NCBI GenBank assembly: GCA_020436935.1
Contig: JAGQWX010000002.1
Location: forward strand, 124,001 to 188,000
Source: Saprospiraceae bacterium
Lineage (GTDB): Bacteria; Bacteroidota; Bacteroidia; Chitinophagales; Saprospiraceae
Length of the DNA stretch: 64,000 nucleotides
Direction: 5' to 3'
Shown here piece by piece: positions 43,358-53,530 of this stretch (its first letter is position 1; each line of letters begins with the position of its first letter). The notes below the pieces were generated by a model. The model made no database searches and was not told the DNA's origin. It saw nothing but the letters and a program-made list of their open reading frames with translations. The position numbers were made by a program, and so were the translations under genes.

Positions 43358-43605
43358 TAGTGCATAAGGGAATAGTATGACCAGTTTTGTTACAAAATTT
43401 TAATAGATGGAAATCATACATGGATAGAGTAAATTAAATACAGTTTTCTGAAATCTAGGTATCCATTTAATAATACATTTAAAACAGGCAATGGTTCAAA
43501 TATATTTAAATCTGAGGTGAGTAATTCATACAGTTTCTTGTGGTAAAAAAACTTTACTTAATACAGAGATGAGCGTATTTATAAAATATTATAAACTAAA
43601 ACCAT

Positions 43606-44169
43606 ATGGCAAGCAATAATTGGGGAAAGGATTTAGATGAAACTACTGATAGATTTATAAATAATTTTGGAGAACTAAACCTACAGCAGCTCAATTTTAG
43701 ATTAGATATTAATAGGTGGAGTATCGCCCAGAATATTGCTCATATAATGTTATTAAATAAGTCCTATTTCCAAAATTTTGAAGAAATAGAAAATGGCTTA
43801 CAGGTTTTGCCTTCAATTGACACGATGGATCAACTGGTAGCCGATTCCCTGGAAGTTTTACAGCCATACACCAGAGAGGATAGACCCAAAAAAGCCAAAA
43901 CGTGGGATATATGGCAGCCTTCCGGTGAAATATACGGTATAAAAATTTGGAATGATTTTACTCAGCATCAAACTGAATTTAAATTGCACATCAAAAAACT
44001 GGAATCATTTTTCTTTCAAAAAACCTATATAAAGTATCCCGGCGAAGCAGAGCTTTACTTTCTGCTCGAAGACTGCATCGACTTTTTAATTGAACACGAA
44101 AGAAGGCATTGGCAGCAGGCAATGGAGGTGAAGTCTGTTCTTGATAAAAGCATAAAAAATTACCAATAA
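43606..44169 (+). CDS. DinB-family protein (cytoplasmic)
   Basis: 187 residues. DinB-like four-helix bundle: WSIAQNIAHIMLLNKSYF in the first half with the metal His, and FLIEHERRHWQQAMEVK near the end with the HxxxH-type ligands. No signal peptide, unlike the secreted DinB at 13437. Metal-dependent thiol transferase fold of unknown substrate. Confidence 0.85.
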   Translation: MASNNWGKDLDETTDRFINNFGELNLQQLNFRLDINRWSIAQNIAHIMLLNKSYFQNFEEIENGLQVLPSIDTMDQLVADSLEVLQPYTREDRPKKAKTWDIWQPSGEIYGIKIWNDFTQHQTEFKLHIKKLESFFFQKTYIKYPGEAELYFLLEDCIDFLIEHERRHWQQAMEVKSVLDKSIKNYQ

Positions 44170-44320
44170 AAGAAAATGAACCAGCAGATGGTTGAAAATT
44201 TGAAATTAAATTTTTCAGCCTAGAGCATAACTGCAAAGACAAATAAACAGGGGCTTATGAAGCCAGGACTTATTTTTTGCCGATCAATCACCGTTGAATA
44301 CATCAACAGAAAATAATAGA

Positions 44321-45352
44321 ATGACCAAAACCAAAGCGAAAACAGTAATCAGAATTGTTTTATTCATAGGCACATTAATTTCCGTGTATTTTGTTCCGTG
44401 GCCCATTGTGTCGGCGTGGATCAAACCCCTTCCAGCCACAATACAAGAGCAAGTGGATAAGGCTGCTGATTATGGATTTGATGGTATAATTGTTTGTGTC
44501 AATAGAAAGGACAAACCAGTAGAATTATTTGCTTCGGGTTATAAAAACAAGGAGGAGCGCATTCCATCGGATCCAACTGCGCTGTTTAAAATTGCCAGTG
44601 TAAGTAAGTTGTATACTGCCTTGGCCATCACAAAGTTGGTTTCCGGAGGTAAGTTATCCTTAGACCAGTCCGTGGCATTTTATATTCCCGAATTGAAAGG
44701 CAGAATAGCATATGCCGACCAAATCACTTTACGCATGTTGGTTCAACACAGGAGTGGAATTCCAAATTTTACCGATACGTACATGTATTGGGCGTCTCCA
44801 AAAGAAACTCCGAAAGAACAACTTGCCCTGGTTTTGGACAAACCAGCCAATTTCAAACCGGATGAAGATTATGAGTATTCCAATACCAATTATTTACTGC
44901 TTGACAGTATAATGAGTAAAGAGCTTGGATACAGTGCATTTCAATTCATCAAAGAAGAAATTTTAAATCCTTTGAATTTAATAAGCACTTTTGGGTCGAT
45001 TGATGAAGTAAACAAGGATGATGTGATGAGTGGATATTATGTGGGATATGATGGAGATTTAAAAACTGAAAATGTCAACTCCATATTGGCGACTGCAGAA
45101 GACCTGAGCAAGTTCATAAGGGCATTAAATGACGGATCGGTTTTTAAAGATAAAGAAGAACAGGAAATCTATTCCTCACTCTATAAGTATGAGCATACAG
45201 GCCTTATTCCGGGATATCAAACCATTGCCAAATATCATCGGCATATTGATGCAGTAGTTGTGCAATTCACTAATACTGTAAACTTTGAGGGGTACAATTG
45301 GAATTTGTCTGAGATCATGTATAATAGAATTGTGAAGATTTTGGGCAAGTAA
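44321..45352 (+). CDS. Serine beta-lactamase-family (class C/penicillin-binding) protein
   Basis: 343 residues from the ATG at 44321; an in-frame TTG lies at 44294. N-terminal membrane anchor or signal (VIRIVLFIGTLISVYFVPW), then the serine-beta-lactamase fold: SVSK near 97 as SxxK, YSN at about 195 as the YxN motif, and HTG near the end as the third element. Expected to hydrolyse or transfer peptides or esters in the periplasm. Not a resistance gene by sequence alone. Confidence 0.88.
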   Translation: MTKTKAKTVIRIVLFIGTLISVYFVPWPIVSAWIKPLPATIQEQVDKAADYGFDGIIVCVNRKDKPVELFASGYKNKEERIPSDPTALFKIASVSKLYTALAITKLVSGGKLSLDQSVAFYIPELKGRIAYADQITLRMLVQHRSGIPNFTDTYMYWASPKETPKEQLALVLDKPANFKPDEDYEYSNTNYLLLDSIMSKELGYSAFQFIKEEILNPLNLISTFGSIDEVNKDDVMSGYYVGYDGDLKTENVNSILATAEDLSKFIRALNDGSVFKDKEEQEIYSSLYKYEHTGLIPGYQTIAKYHRHIDAVVVQFTNTVNFEGYNWNLSEIMYNRIVKILGK

Positions 45353-45658
45353 AATTCGTACGATAATAAAGGTGAGTACATTTCTGTAAACATTGAATGG
45401 TATTGTACCAGTAGCTAATGAAGTAAATGTTTTTATTGAATCAGTTCCTTTTTAGGTGTTGTTTGAATAGTGGAATAAGAGCATCCGGAGTTTTAATTTG
45501 AGGATTTCAGTTTGATGTCTAAGATTAGTTTTATAAATTTGTTAGGTACTATTTACGTCGGAATTAGAAACTAATGCTTGAACATGCCAATTAACAATAA
45601 GTAATTTCAGTGGTCACGGGGAAATCTTAATATTCAATACTCTGTAAACTACCCCAAA
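45353..45658. other. Non-coding gap
   Basis: 306 bp between the serine hydrolase and the EreA/ChaN-like gene. AT-rich; no clear -7 box, hairpin or repeat seen. Confidence 0.4.
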
Positions 45659-46834
45659 ATGAAAAAAACACTTTTAATTTTAATAGTCTTCTCTCAGACA
45701 ATACGTGCCCAGGTTAACGTTTTCGATAGGACTTATTTTTCTTATGAAATAGAAGATGGCTTGGCCAAAAATCAATTTGGGCCATCGGCAGCGGCTACCA
45801 TGTATTCCTTACAAGGTGATTATCTCAATGCGGTATTTTTGTCAGAGATTGATGTGAGTTGGGGTATGGACACCGTTGATATGTCACAATGTATATTTAC
45901 CTCTGCTTATGATAGAATTCTGAAATATGCATCAAAGCATCAGGTGGTCATAATCAGTGAAGCTCATCTGAAACCCCAACACAGAATATTTGCAAAAAAG
46001 TTGTTGGTAGGTTTAAAAGAACTTGGTTTTGAATATTTAGGAATGGAAACCTTGTCTTCACTGAATAATGACAATGATTTGCTTGACACATTGATTCACA
46101 AACGAGGTTTTCCTCTGAATTCTCAAATCACAGGTGGGTATACTTTAGAGCCTAAAATGGGTGATTTGGTGAGACAAGCCCTAGCCAATGGTTATAAGCT
46201 TTTTGCTTATGAATACACACAACCAATTAAGGGTGTTGACAGAGATCAAATACAAGCTGAAAATGTCATCAGATTCTTGAAAAAAATAGGGTCTAAAAAG
46301 ATGGTGATTGTTTGTGGATTCCACCATGTCATAGAAGGCGGTATGAAAAAACGTGGCACACAGAGATGGATGGCCAATATAATTAAAGACAGTTTGGGGA
46401 TTGACCCGCTGACCATTTACCAGGATAACTTCACAGAAAAGTTTATTTCTGAAGAGCATAATGTATTGAACAAAGGTGGCATAACTGAAGTAAGTGTTTG
46501 TGTAGATGACAAAAGCAACATTATTAAATGGAGACAGGAAGTAGACATTGAAGTCATCCACCCTAAAACTAAATTTGTAAATGGCAGACCTGATTGGTTG
46601 AAAGAAAATCCAGACTACAAGGAGGTTGATATTCCAGTAGATTCTATAACAATGGAATTTCCTATGATTATAAGCGCTTATATTGCTTCAGAATATGATA
46701 AAGGTGTACCATTGGATAGGGTTGAGCTTAAGAGTAAATATGTGCTTAAGCCATTAATATTGAGTTCTGGAGATTATGTCATTGAATTAAAGAATTTAGA
46801 TGAGCTCAAAACGTTTAATATCACTGTGAAGTAG
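45659..46834 (+). CDS. Secreted EreA/ChaN-like protein
   Basis: 391 residues with a signal peptide (LLILIVFSQTIRAQ). The central part contains IISEAHLKPQHR with Glu101, His103 and His108, then FEYLGMET with Glu130, and IVCGFHHVIEG with His222 and His223. This order of acidic and His residues fits the EreA/ChaN/TraB superfamily (erythromycin esterase and heme-binding ChaN folds). The closest functional class cannot be set by eye, and erythromycin esterase activity should not be assumed. Single gene. Confidence 0.65.
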   Translation: MKKTLLILIVFSQTIRAQVNVFDRTYFSYEIEDGLAKNQFGPSAAATMYSLQGDYLNAVFLSEIDVSWGMDTVDMSQCIFTSAYDRILKYASKHQVVIISEAHLKPQHRIFAKKLLVGLKELGFEYLGMETLSSLNNDNDLLDTLIHKRGFPLNSQITGGYTLEPKMGDLVRQALANGYKLFAYEYTQPIKGVDRDQIQAENVIRFLKKIGSKKMVIVCGFHHVIEGGMKKRGTQRWMANIIKDSLGIDPLTIYQDNFTEKFISEEHNVLNKGGITEVSVCVDDKSNIIKWRQEVDIEVIHPKTKFVNGRPDWLKENPDYKEVDIPVDSITMEFPMIISAYIASEYDKGVPLDRVELKSKYVLKPLILSSGDYVIELKNLDELKTFNITVK

Positions 46835-47017
46835 CAAGTTTAGATGGTCTAATGCCTCCAATAGATTTCTTATTGCAAGGCTTTTTGCCGTAATTCCTTC
46901 CTCACATTTTGTGCCATGATTAATATTAGGATTATTCAAAACAAAGATCAGGAGCATACTGACATAGGCCTGACATTGAAAGAATATATTTTTATGCTTA
47001 ATTTAATGAGTTAAGCC

Positions 47018-47647
47018 ATGAAACACGAATGGAGAAAAGATGAAAAACAATTCTATTTGCCTAAAAACAAACCTGAATTGGCAACTATCCCCCGTTTTAA
47101 ATTTTATACTATTGAGGGTGAGGGTAATCCGAATGACGATCATTTTGCAGAATATGTGGGCGTATTGTATGCTTTATCCTATGGCATAAAAATGAGTCCA
47201 AAAAAAGGCTTCGCACCAAAAGGCTACTTTGAATATGCTGTATATCCCCTGGAAGGAGTTTGGGACCTAAATGAAGAAGGAAGGAAGACATATGATGGGA
47301 CGATAAATAAAAACCATCTGGTTTTTAAGCTGATGATTCGGCAGCCAGACTTTGTGGATCAGGATTTTGCCCTTGAGAACATTGAACTGACCAAAAAGAA
47401 AAAACGGCACGCCTTATTGGATCACATCAAATTTGAGGAAATGATTGAAGGCGATTGTATACAAATGATGCACCTGGGAAGCTATGACTCAGAACCGGAG
47501 AGTTTTAAAATCATGGAAAGTTTTGCTGACCAGGAAAACTATTTCAGAAAACTAAAGACGCACAGAGAAATCTATCTTAGTGACGCCAGGAAAGTTGCGC
47601 CGGACCAATTGAAGACTGTATTGAGATTTAGTGTGGGAAAAACATAA
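47018..47647 (+). CDS. GyrI-like small-molecule-binding protein
   Basis: 209 residues. Matches the GyrI-like/SOUL family: PRFKFYTIEGEGNPND at the start of the first repeat, FEYAVYPLEGVWD, then KFEEMIEGDCIQMMHLGSYD in the second. Usually binds hydrophobic small molecules; family members are DNA-gyrase inhibitors or ligand-binding parts of AraC regulators. No DNA-binding domain here. Single gene. Confidence 0.85.
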   Translation: MKHEWRKDEKQFYLPKNKPELATIPRFKFYTIEGEGNPNDDHFAEYVGVLYALSYGIKMSPKKGFAPKGYFEYAVYPLEGVWDLNEEGRKTYDGTINKNHLVFKLMIRQPDFVDQDFALENIELTKKKKRHALLDHIKFEEMIEGDCIQMMHLGSYDSEPESFKIMESFADQENYFRKLKTHREIYLSDARKVAPDQLKTVLRFSVGKT

Positions 47648-47762
47648 TGTTTAAGCCAAGCTTCAGGTTTTATTACTCAATTGATTATTTATTTTCAACA
47701 TGTTCTTCCACAACTACTAGAAACATGTAGTGCATAGTCATTTGTTTAATTGTGGTAAAAAA

Positions 47763-47796
47763 AAGCGCTTTCAGATGTTTCCATTTGAAAGCGCTT
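47763..47796 (-). terminator. Intrinsic terminator on the minus strand
   Basis: AAGCGCTTTCA (47763-47773) pairs with TGAAAGCGCTT (47786-47796), and on the minus strand it is followed by eight T. It lies about 180 nt downstream of the xylanase gene. The 47648-47973 gap otherwise has no gene. Confidence 0.85.
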
Positions 47797-47973
47797 ATGC
47801 ACTAAATATGTAACAAATATTATTTGATCAATTGAAGTGCATACCTGCACTTCGAAATATGTACGATACGCCAAAAAATTAACCGCATAACCAAATAAAC
47901 ACTAAACACTTAACGATCAACATTTCTTTACAGAACATCTTGCCCATAAGTGCGAAGTCTTCAATACTCCCAT

Positions 47974-50751
47974 TTACTGTTGCTTTATGATTTTCTGAAC
48001 AGCATTTCCTGCTTTGATGATGTACATGCCTGAATGCAGATCATCTGCGTTGACAGTGACCTGATCGGTGTTGGTATTGTGATTCAGTGATTTTACCAAT
48101 CGTCCGTTGAGGTCAAAAAACTGAATGTTGCCTTTGAAATCCTCCAATCCTTCTATTGTGAACTGATCATTGACCAGGGTAGGGTACACTCTTAGCGATG
48201 CAGACAATGATATCGATGGCGTAGAGGTACTGATGTCGTAAGGCGGATTTGAATCTCTGATGACGGTATTGAGCCACTGGAGTGCAGGTCTTTCCTGACC
48301 GGTACATGGATCTATCAGATAGGCTTCTGCGTCATTTTGCCACAATCCTGGTCTCCAGCCCCATAATGTGATGCCCTGAACAGATGGGTGGTACCAATAA
48401 ATGTCAAAAATCCTTTGATACTCAGCAAGGTGGAAAGAGTCTTTTTGGGCTGTTGTGCCACCGTCTTGCGGTTCGCCATTGGCATCAAAATACATGTCTC
48501 CTTCTACGTCCATCTCGGTAATCTGGATGGGCAGTCCGAATTGGGCCAGCGTATCCAGATTGGTCCTTAGAAGATTTTCAAGATTCGCATAGGTGCCTCC
48601 GTATTTCTTGGTGCTGAAAGTATGGCCTTGCATACCAATACCATCGATGAGCCCTTCTGCTTGTAATGTGCGGATGATACCGGCATAGCGTCTGTTGAGC
48701 GTCGTTGTATTTTCTATTCCATATTCATTGATCATGAGTTTGGTCTGTGCAGGGAAATACTGTCTGGCCAGCTTGAATGCATTGATGATCCAGTCGAATT
48801 CCTGAGGTGTCGTCTGCAATTCTGTGTTCAAAGATGTTAGAGCTGCTCTGTAAAAAGGTGGCTGATTGAGAGGCTCATTCACCACCTCCACAAATTCAGG
48901 TGCATTGTCACCACTGTATCTTTCTGAAACTGCGGCAAACCATTCTTTGATTTCATCCACCTGTTCAGCAGGGGTCAGAGACTCCAGCCATGTTGGTTGT
49001 TGAGCACCCCAAACCATGACGTGAAAACGGAATGGGAAATTATTTTCCTTGGCAAACTGTCTTGCAGCGTCGATTTGATCCCAGTTGAAAACATCTCTTG
49101 AAGTTTCAACAGAAGCCCATTTGCCCGAGTTTTCCGGCGTTACCTGATTGAAGTATTTTTCGAAATCCGGCAAGGCATGACCTGCATGTATGTTGCCCAA
49201 AAACTTGGGTTTGCCCTGAGCTATTGGTGTTTGCGTTTCGGGTGCAGTATAAGTTTTACCACACACTACTTCCACGCATACTTCGTCGATGTAATAAGTG
49301 TTTTTAGCTGTGCCGCCGAGATTTAGGGTGACGAATGACCTCGCACTTATGGCCCTGAACTCATAGGTCACCTGCATCCAGTCACCTCCTATGGTTGTGG
49401 CTGAGGTGGTGTATTGCGTTTCTGAACTGAATGGATTGGCAGCATCTCTCAGTGAAAACTGGATGGTATTTACATTGGCAGAGTCTGCCTTGATCCATAT
49501 CTTAAACCTGTAAGTTCCTCCTTCCAGCGTATAAAACGATGGACTTGCAATTTGTAATTGAAAGGTCTGTGTATTGGCTGCTGTATTGGCCACGAGGGCG
49601 TTTTGACCTGCGTACACATTGTCGGTCTCTGTTGTTACCCCAAAAGTACTGCCATTGCCTTGGTTGTAATAGGTCCAGCCATTGAAGGTATTGCTGGCAG
49701 CGCTGTAGGTCTCAAAACCATTGTTGTCTACCGGCATACAATTGTCTTCTGCGTCAGGATATATCACACAAATATTGTCAATAAAATAAGTGTTGGCGGT
49801 CTCATCCCCAAGGTTGATCGTAATCACAGTTGCATCGCTGATGGCTGTGAAATTATAAGACACCAACGTCCAGTCTGCACCAATCATCATAGCTGAATTG
49901 GTATATTGGGTTTCATTGGCACCTGCCCCATCTCTGGTCGAAAATTGTATGAAATTCGCATTGGGTATCGAAGCTTTGATCCACATGTTGAGGGTGTAAG
50001 ACTGTCCATTCACGGTTGGAAAGGATGGAGTACCGAGTTGCAACCCCCACCTTGGAATGCCTCCAGCGTTGATGGCCATCAACGATGTACCTTCAAAGGC
50101 GTTGGCTCCTGTTGCTATGTCAAAACTGCTTCCACCGTTTTGATTGTAATAAGTCCAGCCGGTAAAAATGCTGTCCGTGGTATTGAAAACTTCAAAGTCT
50201 CCGTTGGCAAGCAATTCACAACCCGCAACTCCACCAGAAGGACCTGTCAAGGACATGTCGTCCAGGAAGTAGGTATTGACTTGGGCACCAAGATCAAGAA
50301 TCATCCTGGTCATCTCTTCATTGGCTGTGAAGGTCCAGGTCATCTGGGTCCAGTCATTGCTGACGGTGTAATTGGCTGAATACAAAGCACTTGGCTGTGT
50401 TGAAAAACGAATTTGAGTACCGGCGTTGGCTCCCTTGACCCAAATGTCAAAAGTATACTCTTCACCGATCACTGTAGGAATCAGATCACTGGCCAGTTGT
50501 AAATGCCAGGCTTCACCGGTTTGGGTTACCTGACCTTTTAGAGCCCTGGAACCACTTCTGAATTCACCGGCTGCTGTACCCTGTGAAAATGTACCGCTGA
50601 TTTGGTTGAAAGCAGACCAGTTTGTAAACGTATTACCGCTGCCTTCTTCAAAACCGGGGTTGGGAATAAGGTTTTGGCTAAAACCATTGAAATTAAAGAG
50701 CAGACCAATGCAAGCTGCGAGGAGAAACTTTTTGATGTACAAAAATTTCAT
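47974..50751 (-). CDS. Secreted GH10 endo-1,4-beta-xylanase with three CBMs and T9SS sorting domain
   Basis: 925 residues. Signal peptide (FLLAACIGLLFNFNGFS), then three CBM4_9-like modules near 26-170, 178-332 and 338-495 (each with FxxWTxYNQ and (Y/F)xLxxWIK motifs). GH10 catalytic domain about 505-840: acid/base Glu626 in VVNEP and nucleophile Glu746 in ITEMDVE. C-terminal T9SS type A sorting domain near 850-925 (YPTLVNDQFTIEG and GMYIIKAGN). It is secreted across the outer membrane and cuts xylan. Monocistronic, leftward. No other polysaccharide gene or SusC/D pair nearby, so this is not a full utilisation locus. Confidence 0.96.
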   Translation of the reverse strand: MKFLYIKKFLLAACIGLLFNFNGFSQNLIPNPGFEEGSGNTFTNWSAFNQISGTFSQGTAAGEFRSGSRALKGQVTQTGEAWHLQLASDLIPTVIGEEYTFDIWVKGANAGTQIRFSTQPSALYSANYTVSNDWTQMTWTFTANEEMTRMILDLGAQVNTYFLDDMSLTGPSGGVAGCELLANGDFEVFNTTDSIFTGWTYYNQNGGSSFDIATGANAFEGTSLMAINAGGIPRWGLQLGTPSFPTVNGQSYTLNMWIKASIPNANFIQFSTRDGAGANETQYTNSAMMIGADWTLVSYNFTAISDATVITINLGDETANTYFIDNICVIYPDAEDNCMPVDNNGFETYSAASNTFNGWTYYNQGNGSTFGVTTETDNVYAGQNALVANTAANTQTFQLQIASPSFYTLEGGTYRFKIWIKADSANVNTIQFSLRDAANPFSSETQYTTSATTIGGDWMQVTYEFRAISARSFVTLNLGGTAKNTYYIDEVCVEVVCGKTYTAPETQTPIAQGKPKFLGNIHAGHALPDFEKYFNQVTPENSGKWASVETSRDVFNWDQIDAARQFAKENNFPFRFHVMVWGAQQPTWLESLTPAEQVDEIKEWFAAVSERYSGDNAPEFVEVVNEPLNQPPFYRAALTSLNTELQTTPQEFDWIINAFKLARQYFPAQTKLMINEYGIENTTTLNRRYAGIIRTLQAEGLIDGIGMQGHTFSTKKYGGTYANLENLLRTNLDTLAQFGLPIQITEMDVEGDMYFDANGEPQDGGTTAQKDSFHLAEYQRIFDIYWYHPSVQGITLWGWRPGLWQNDAEAYLIDPCTGQERPALQWLNTVIRDSNPPYDISTSTPSISLSASLRVYPTLVNDQFTIEGLEDFKGNIQFFDLNGRLVKSLNHNTNTDQVTVNADDLHSGMYIIKAGNAVQKIIKQQ

Positions 50752-51098
50752 GAGTTAATTAATTAATTTAGGTGATAAAATGGATTTTTAACGATTTCAC
50801 CCTTTTGTAAATGCTAATAACGATCTCAGAAATAAATGTGTAATATACACCTAATCATAATAACAGAATGGGGTGAAATGTTCGGAGTATCTGTAATGTT
50901 TTTCTGAAGCCCTTGTGGTTGCTGGATTTGAGGGCTATAAAAAAATAAAATAAACAGCATGAGGCTTTCTTGAAGATGGAAGGAATGCTGCAAAATGTAT
51001 TGAGCCCCAATAAATTGTTGAAGCTGTTTTTAAATTAATCATACTTTGCAGTTAGAAATGAAGTTATAGGGCATTTTAGGACGACAACAAAACAGACA
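50752..51098. other. Divergent intergenic region
   Basis: 347 bp between the xylanase and GNAT genes. No strong -7 box was found on the xylanase side. At 51063-51068 is GTTATA, the left end of a possible gene cassette (see the attC-like feature). No gene. Confidence 0.45.
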
Positions 51099-51575
51099 AT
51101 GAACAATTTGAAAATATCAATAAGACTTTCAAAACTTAGCGATTTGACAGAGATGCAGAAAATGTTTGTGGACACCATTTCGACAATCTGCAAAAACGAC
51201 TATTCACCTGAACAAATTAAGGTATGGATTTCTTCGATTGAAAACACTCAACGCTGGACAGACAAGTTGACTTCACAATATTTTCTTATTGCAGAGCTTG
51301 ACAATAAAATTGTAGGCTACGCTTCATTGGAGAATAACGACTACTTTGACTTTTTATATGTTCACAAAGACTACCAAAGACGGGGTATTGCCGACAGACT
51401 TTATTCAGAAATTGAAAAAGAAGCGATTAATAGAAAGGCGACAGTCTTAAATTCAGATGTGAGCGAAACGGCAAGACGTTTTTTTGAAAAAAAGGGATTT
51501 AAAACAATAACACCACAGACAAACATAATCAAGGGCGTTGAAATCGTAAACTATAAAATGACCAAGCCCTTATGA
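51099..51575 (+). CDS. GNAT-family N-acetyltransferase
   Basis: 158 residues. GNAT fold from the start (MNNLKISIRLSKLSDLTEMQ), with acetyl-CoA pyrophosphate-binding segment VHKDYQRRGIADRLYSEIE and motif B near SDVSETARRFFEKKGF. Transfers acetyl to an amine of unknown identity. Codon and dinucleotide style (GACA-rich) differ from the flanking genes. A GTTATA sequence at 51063 and another at 51740 bracket the gene and the hairpin after it. Confidence 0.9.
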   Translation: MNNLKISIRLSKLSDLTEMQKMFVDTISTICKNDYSPEQIKVWISSIENTQRWTDKLTSQYFLIAELDNKIVGYASLENNDYFDFLYVHKDYQRRGIADRLYSEIEKEAINRKATVLNSDVSETARRFFEKKGFKTITPQTNIIKGVEIVNYKMTKPL

Positions 51576-51615
51576 TTTTACTGACTAAATTCCACTCAAG
51601 ACAAATAAAAACGCC

Positions 51616-51746
51616 CTATGACACGGGTTTTGCGTTAGTGGGCGGACAGTGCAAATAGGAACATTTGACCAAAAAATAAACGTTGGTGCTGGCAGACAGT
51701 TTTCGGTTTCAAAAGCCCACCAACGCAAAGCCCGAAACCGTTATAC
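51616..51746. repeat. attC-like 131-bp inverted-repeat element after the GNAT gene
   Basis: Arms of 20 bp at 51624-51643 and 51715-51734 match at 18 of 20, both exceptions being G-T wobbles. Outside them CTATGAC (51616-51622) and GTTATAC (51740-51746) form 7-bp near-complementary ends, as the R boxes of integron attC sites do. The inner loop has a second pair of similar sequences (GGCGGACAGT and GGCAGACAGT). No integrase is in the window. It could also be an ordinary hairpin or REP-type element. Confidence 0.45.
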
Positions 51747-51804
51747 CATTCGGCATAAAGAGTCACACCAAAAAGCCGGTGGTACCACTTCTAAGCAATA
51801 ATTT

Positions 51805-53457
51805 ATGAAAGCAAGCTTATTTTTAATATCCATTACCTTGATTTTATCAAGCACCTGTTTTGGTCAGGAAACACCTTTTCCAATGGCAGAGGCCAGCAAG
51901 TCCGAAGTCCATTCCACCAATGTTGGGAAAATATTTTTTACAGATCGGCGCCTGCCATATGATAGTCTTGGTGTGGAGCAATTCCTATCGACGTACCAAC
52001 TGACGAATAAAAGCAACCTGTTTTTTGTTGCCTTTTTTGAACACTCTCTGACCAACCATCAGCACATGCTTTTACCAGGCCTTCCAGTGGATTCACTATT
52101 TAGATCAGGTAATTATCAGTTTTCTTTATACATCGATGATCAACTGATTTATCAAAGTGAACTTTTGCCGGGAGCTCCTTCTGCCAAAAATCAAAATTAT
52201 GATACACATCTCAACAGGCCGCTGATCGATAATATCAACGGCCAGGGATCCTGGAGTGAATCATTTTGGAACCGTTTCCTGCGCAATGGTGGAGATGAGG
52301 CATTGACAGATGGCCGGCACTTATTGAAAATGGAAATCCGCCCTTATGTCAAAACCCACGAAACCCATTTGGGAGCAATCATGGCTTCGGGAGAACTTCC
52401 GCTGGAGGTAAACAGGCATCCCGTCATTGACATCTCGAAAATTTCATTGAATAAAACATCGCCTTATGCGGGACTGGAAGTGTCAACTTCTCCATTTGAT
52501 ACCAATAGAATAAAATCCTTAAAGGGAGCCATGGACGAGGGCATATTTAAGAATGTGAATGGCATTGTTGTTTTAAAGCATGGCAAAATACTGATCGAAG
52601 AATATTTCAATGGAGAAAACCGGTTTTCATTGCATGATCCAAGATCGGTGGGAAAATCATTTGCTTCTACATTGACAGGAATGGCCATCCAGCAGGGATT
52701 TATCAAAATTGAATCAGCAAACATTGGTCAATTTTATGAGCTGGACGGAATTCAAAATAACTCTGCTGCCAAAAGCGGAGCGACGATCAGGGATCTTTTA
52801 ACGATGAGTGCTGGATTTGCAGGTGATGATGAAGACTACACTTCTCCCGGCAATGAAGAAAATATGTACCCGACGGAGGATTGGGTGAAATTTGCACTGG
52901 ATTTGCCCTACCACGACAGCCTTAAACAAAAGTGGCATTATTTTACTGCAGGAGTGGTATTACTGGGTGACATCATCAACAAGTCGGTACCCAATGGCCT
53001 TGAAGACTTTGCCCATAAAAACTTATTCAAACCTCTGGGCATTACGGACTACAAATGGCAATACACTCCACAGCAAGTACCCAATACCGCCGGAGGAATT
53101 CAAATGAATGCCCTGGATTTTGCCAAATATGGACAGCTTTATAAAAACGGAGGCATTTGGAACAATCAACGCCTGCTTACAAAAAGCTGGGTGGACAAAA
53201 GTTTTACAAAACACCGAAAAATCCAGGGGAGAGATGAGGAATATTATGGGTACTTGTTTTGGAATAAAAAATTCAAAGCCGGAAGTAAAACATATGAAGC
53301 ATTTTACTGTGCAGGCAATGGGGGCAATTACATCCTGATTTTTAAGGACCAGCCTTTAGTTGTAGTCATCACCGCCAGTGCGTATGGACAGCCATATGCC
53401 CACAGTCAGGTGAATGAGATTTTGTCCAACTACATTTTACCTGCGGTATTGAAATAA
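51805..53457 (+). CDS. Secreted serine hydrolase (beta-lactamase class C-like)
   Basis: 550 residues with a signal peptide (LFLISITLILSSTCFG). A beta-sandwich-like N-terminal half (about 25-220) is followed by the serine-beta-lactamase/esterase domain: SVGK in DPRSVGKSFAST as SxxK, HYFTAGV giving the Tyr of the second motif, and GNGGNY near 500 as the third. Related to 6-aminohexanoate-dimer hydrolase and esterase EstB. Likely hydrolyses an amide or ester in the periplasm; substrate unknown. A second, shorter such protein is at 44321. Confidence 0.88.
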   Translation: MKASLFLISITLILSSTCFGQETPFPMAEASKSEVHSTNVGKIFFTDRRLPYDSLGVEQFLSTYQLTNKSNLFFVAFFEHSLTNHQHMLLPGLPVDSLFRSGNYQFSLYIDDQLIYQSELLPGAPSAKNQNYDTHLNRPLIDNINGQGSWSESFWNRFLRNGGDEALTDGRHLLKMEIRPYVKTHETHLGAIMASGELPLEVNRHPVIDISKISLNKTSPYAGLEVSTSPFDTNRIKSLKGAMDEGIFKNVNGIVVLKHGKILIEEYFNGENRFSLHDPRSVGKSFASTLTGMAIQQGFIKIESANIGQFYELDGIQNNSAAKSGATIRDLLTMSAGFAGDDEDYTSPGNEENMYPTEDWVKFALDLPYHDSLKQKWHYFTAGVVLLGDIINKSVPNGLEDFAHKNLFKPLGITDYKWQYTPQQVPNTAGGIQMNALDFAKYGQLYKNGGIWNNQRLLTKSWVDKSFTKHRKIQGRDEEYYGYLFWNKKFKAGSKTYEAFYCAGNGGNYILIFKDQPLVVVITASAYGQPYAHSQVNEILSNYILPAVLK

Positions 53458-53530
53458 ATCTGCCGTAAGACGAACCGACCCATCGAAAACGCTTATTTTT
53501 AGCTCAGGATCGTCTTACTATTTCTATATT

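Noticed and set aside
45659-46834. Erythromycin esterase annotation
   Set aside because: Only the general residue pattern fits; identity to characterised esterases cannot be judged here.
47974-50751. A polysaccharide utilisation locus
   Set aside because: No SusC/SusD pair, regulator or other glycosidase is next to the xylanase.
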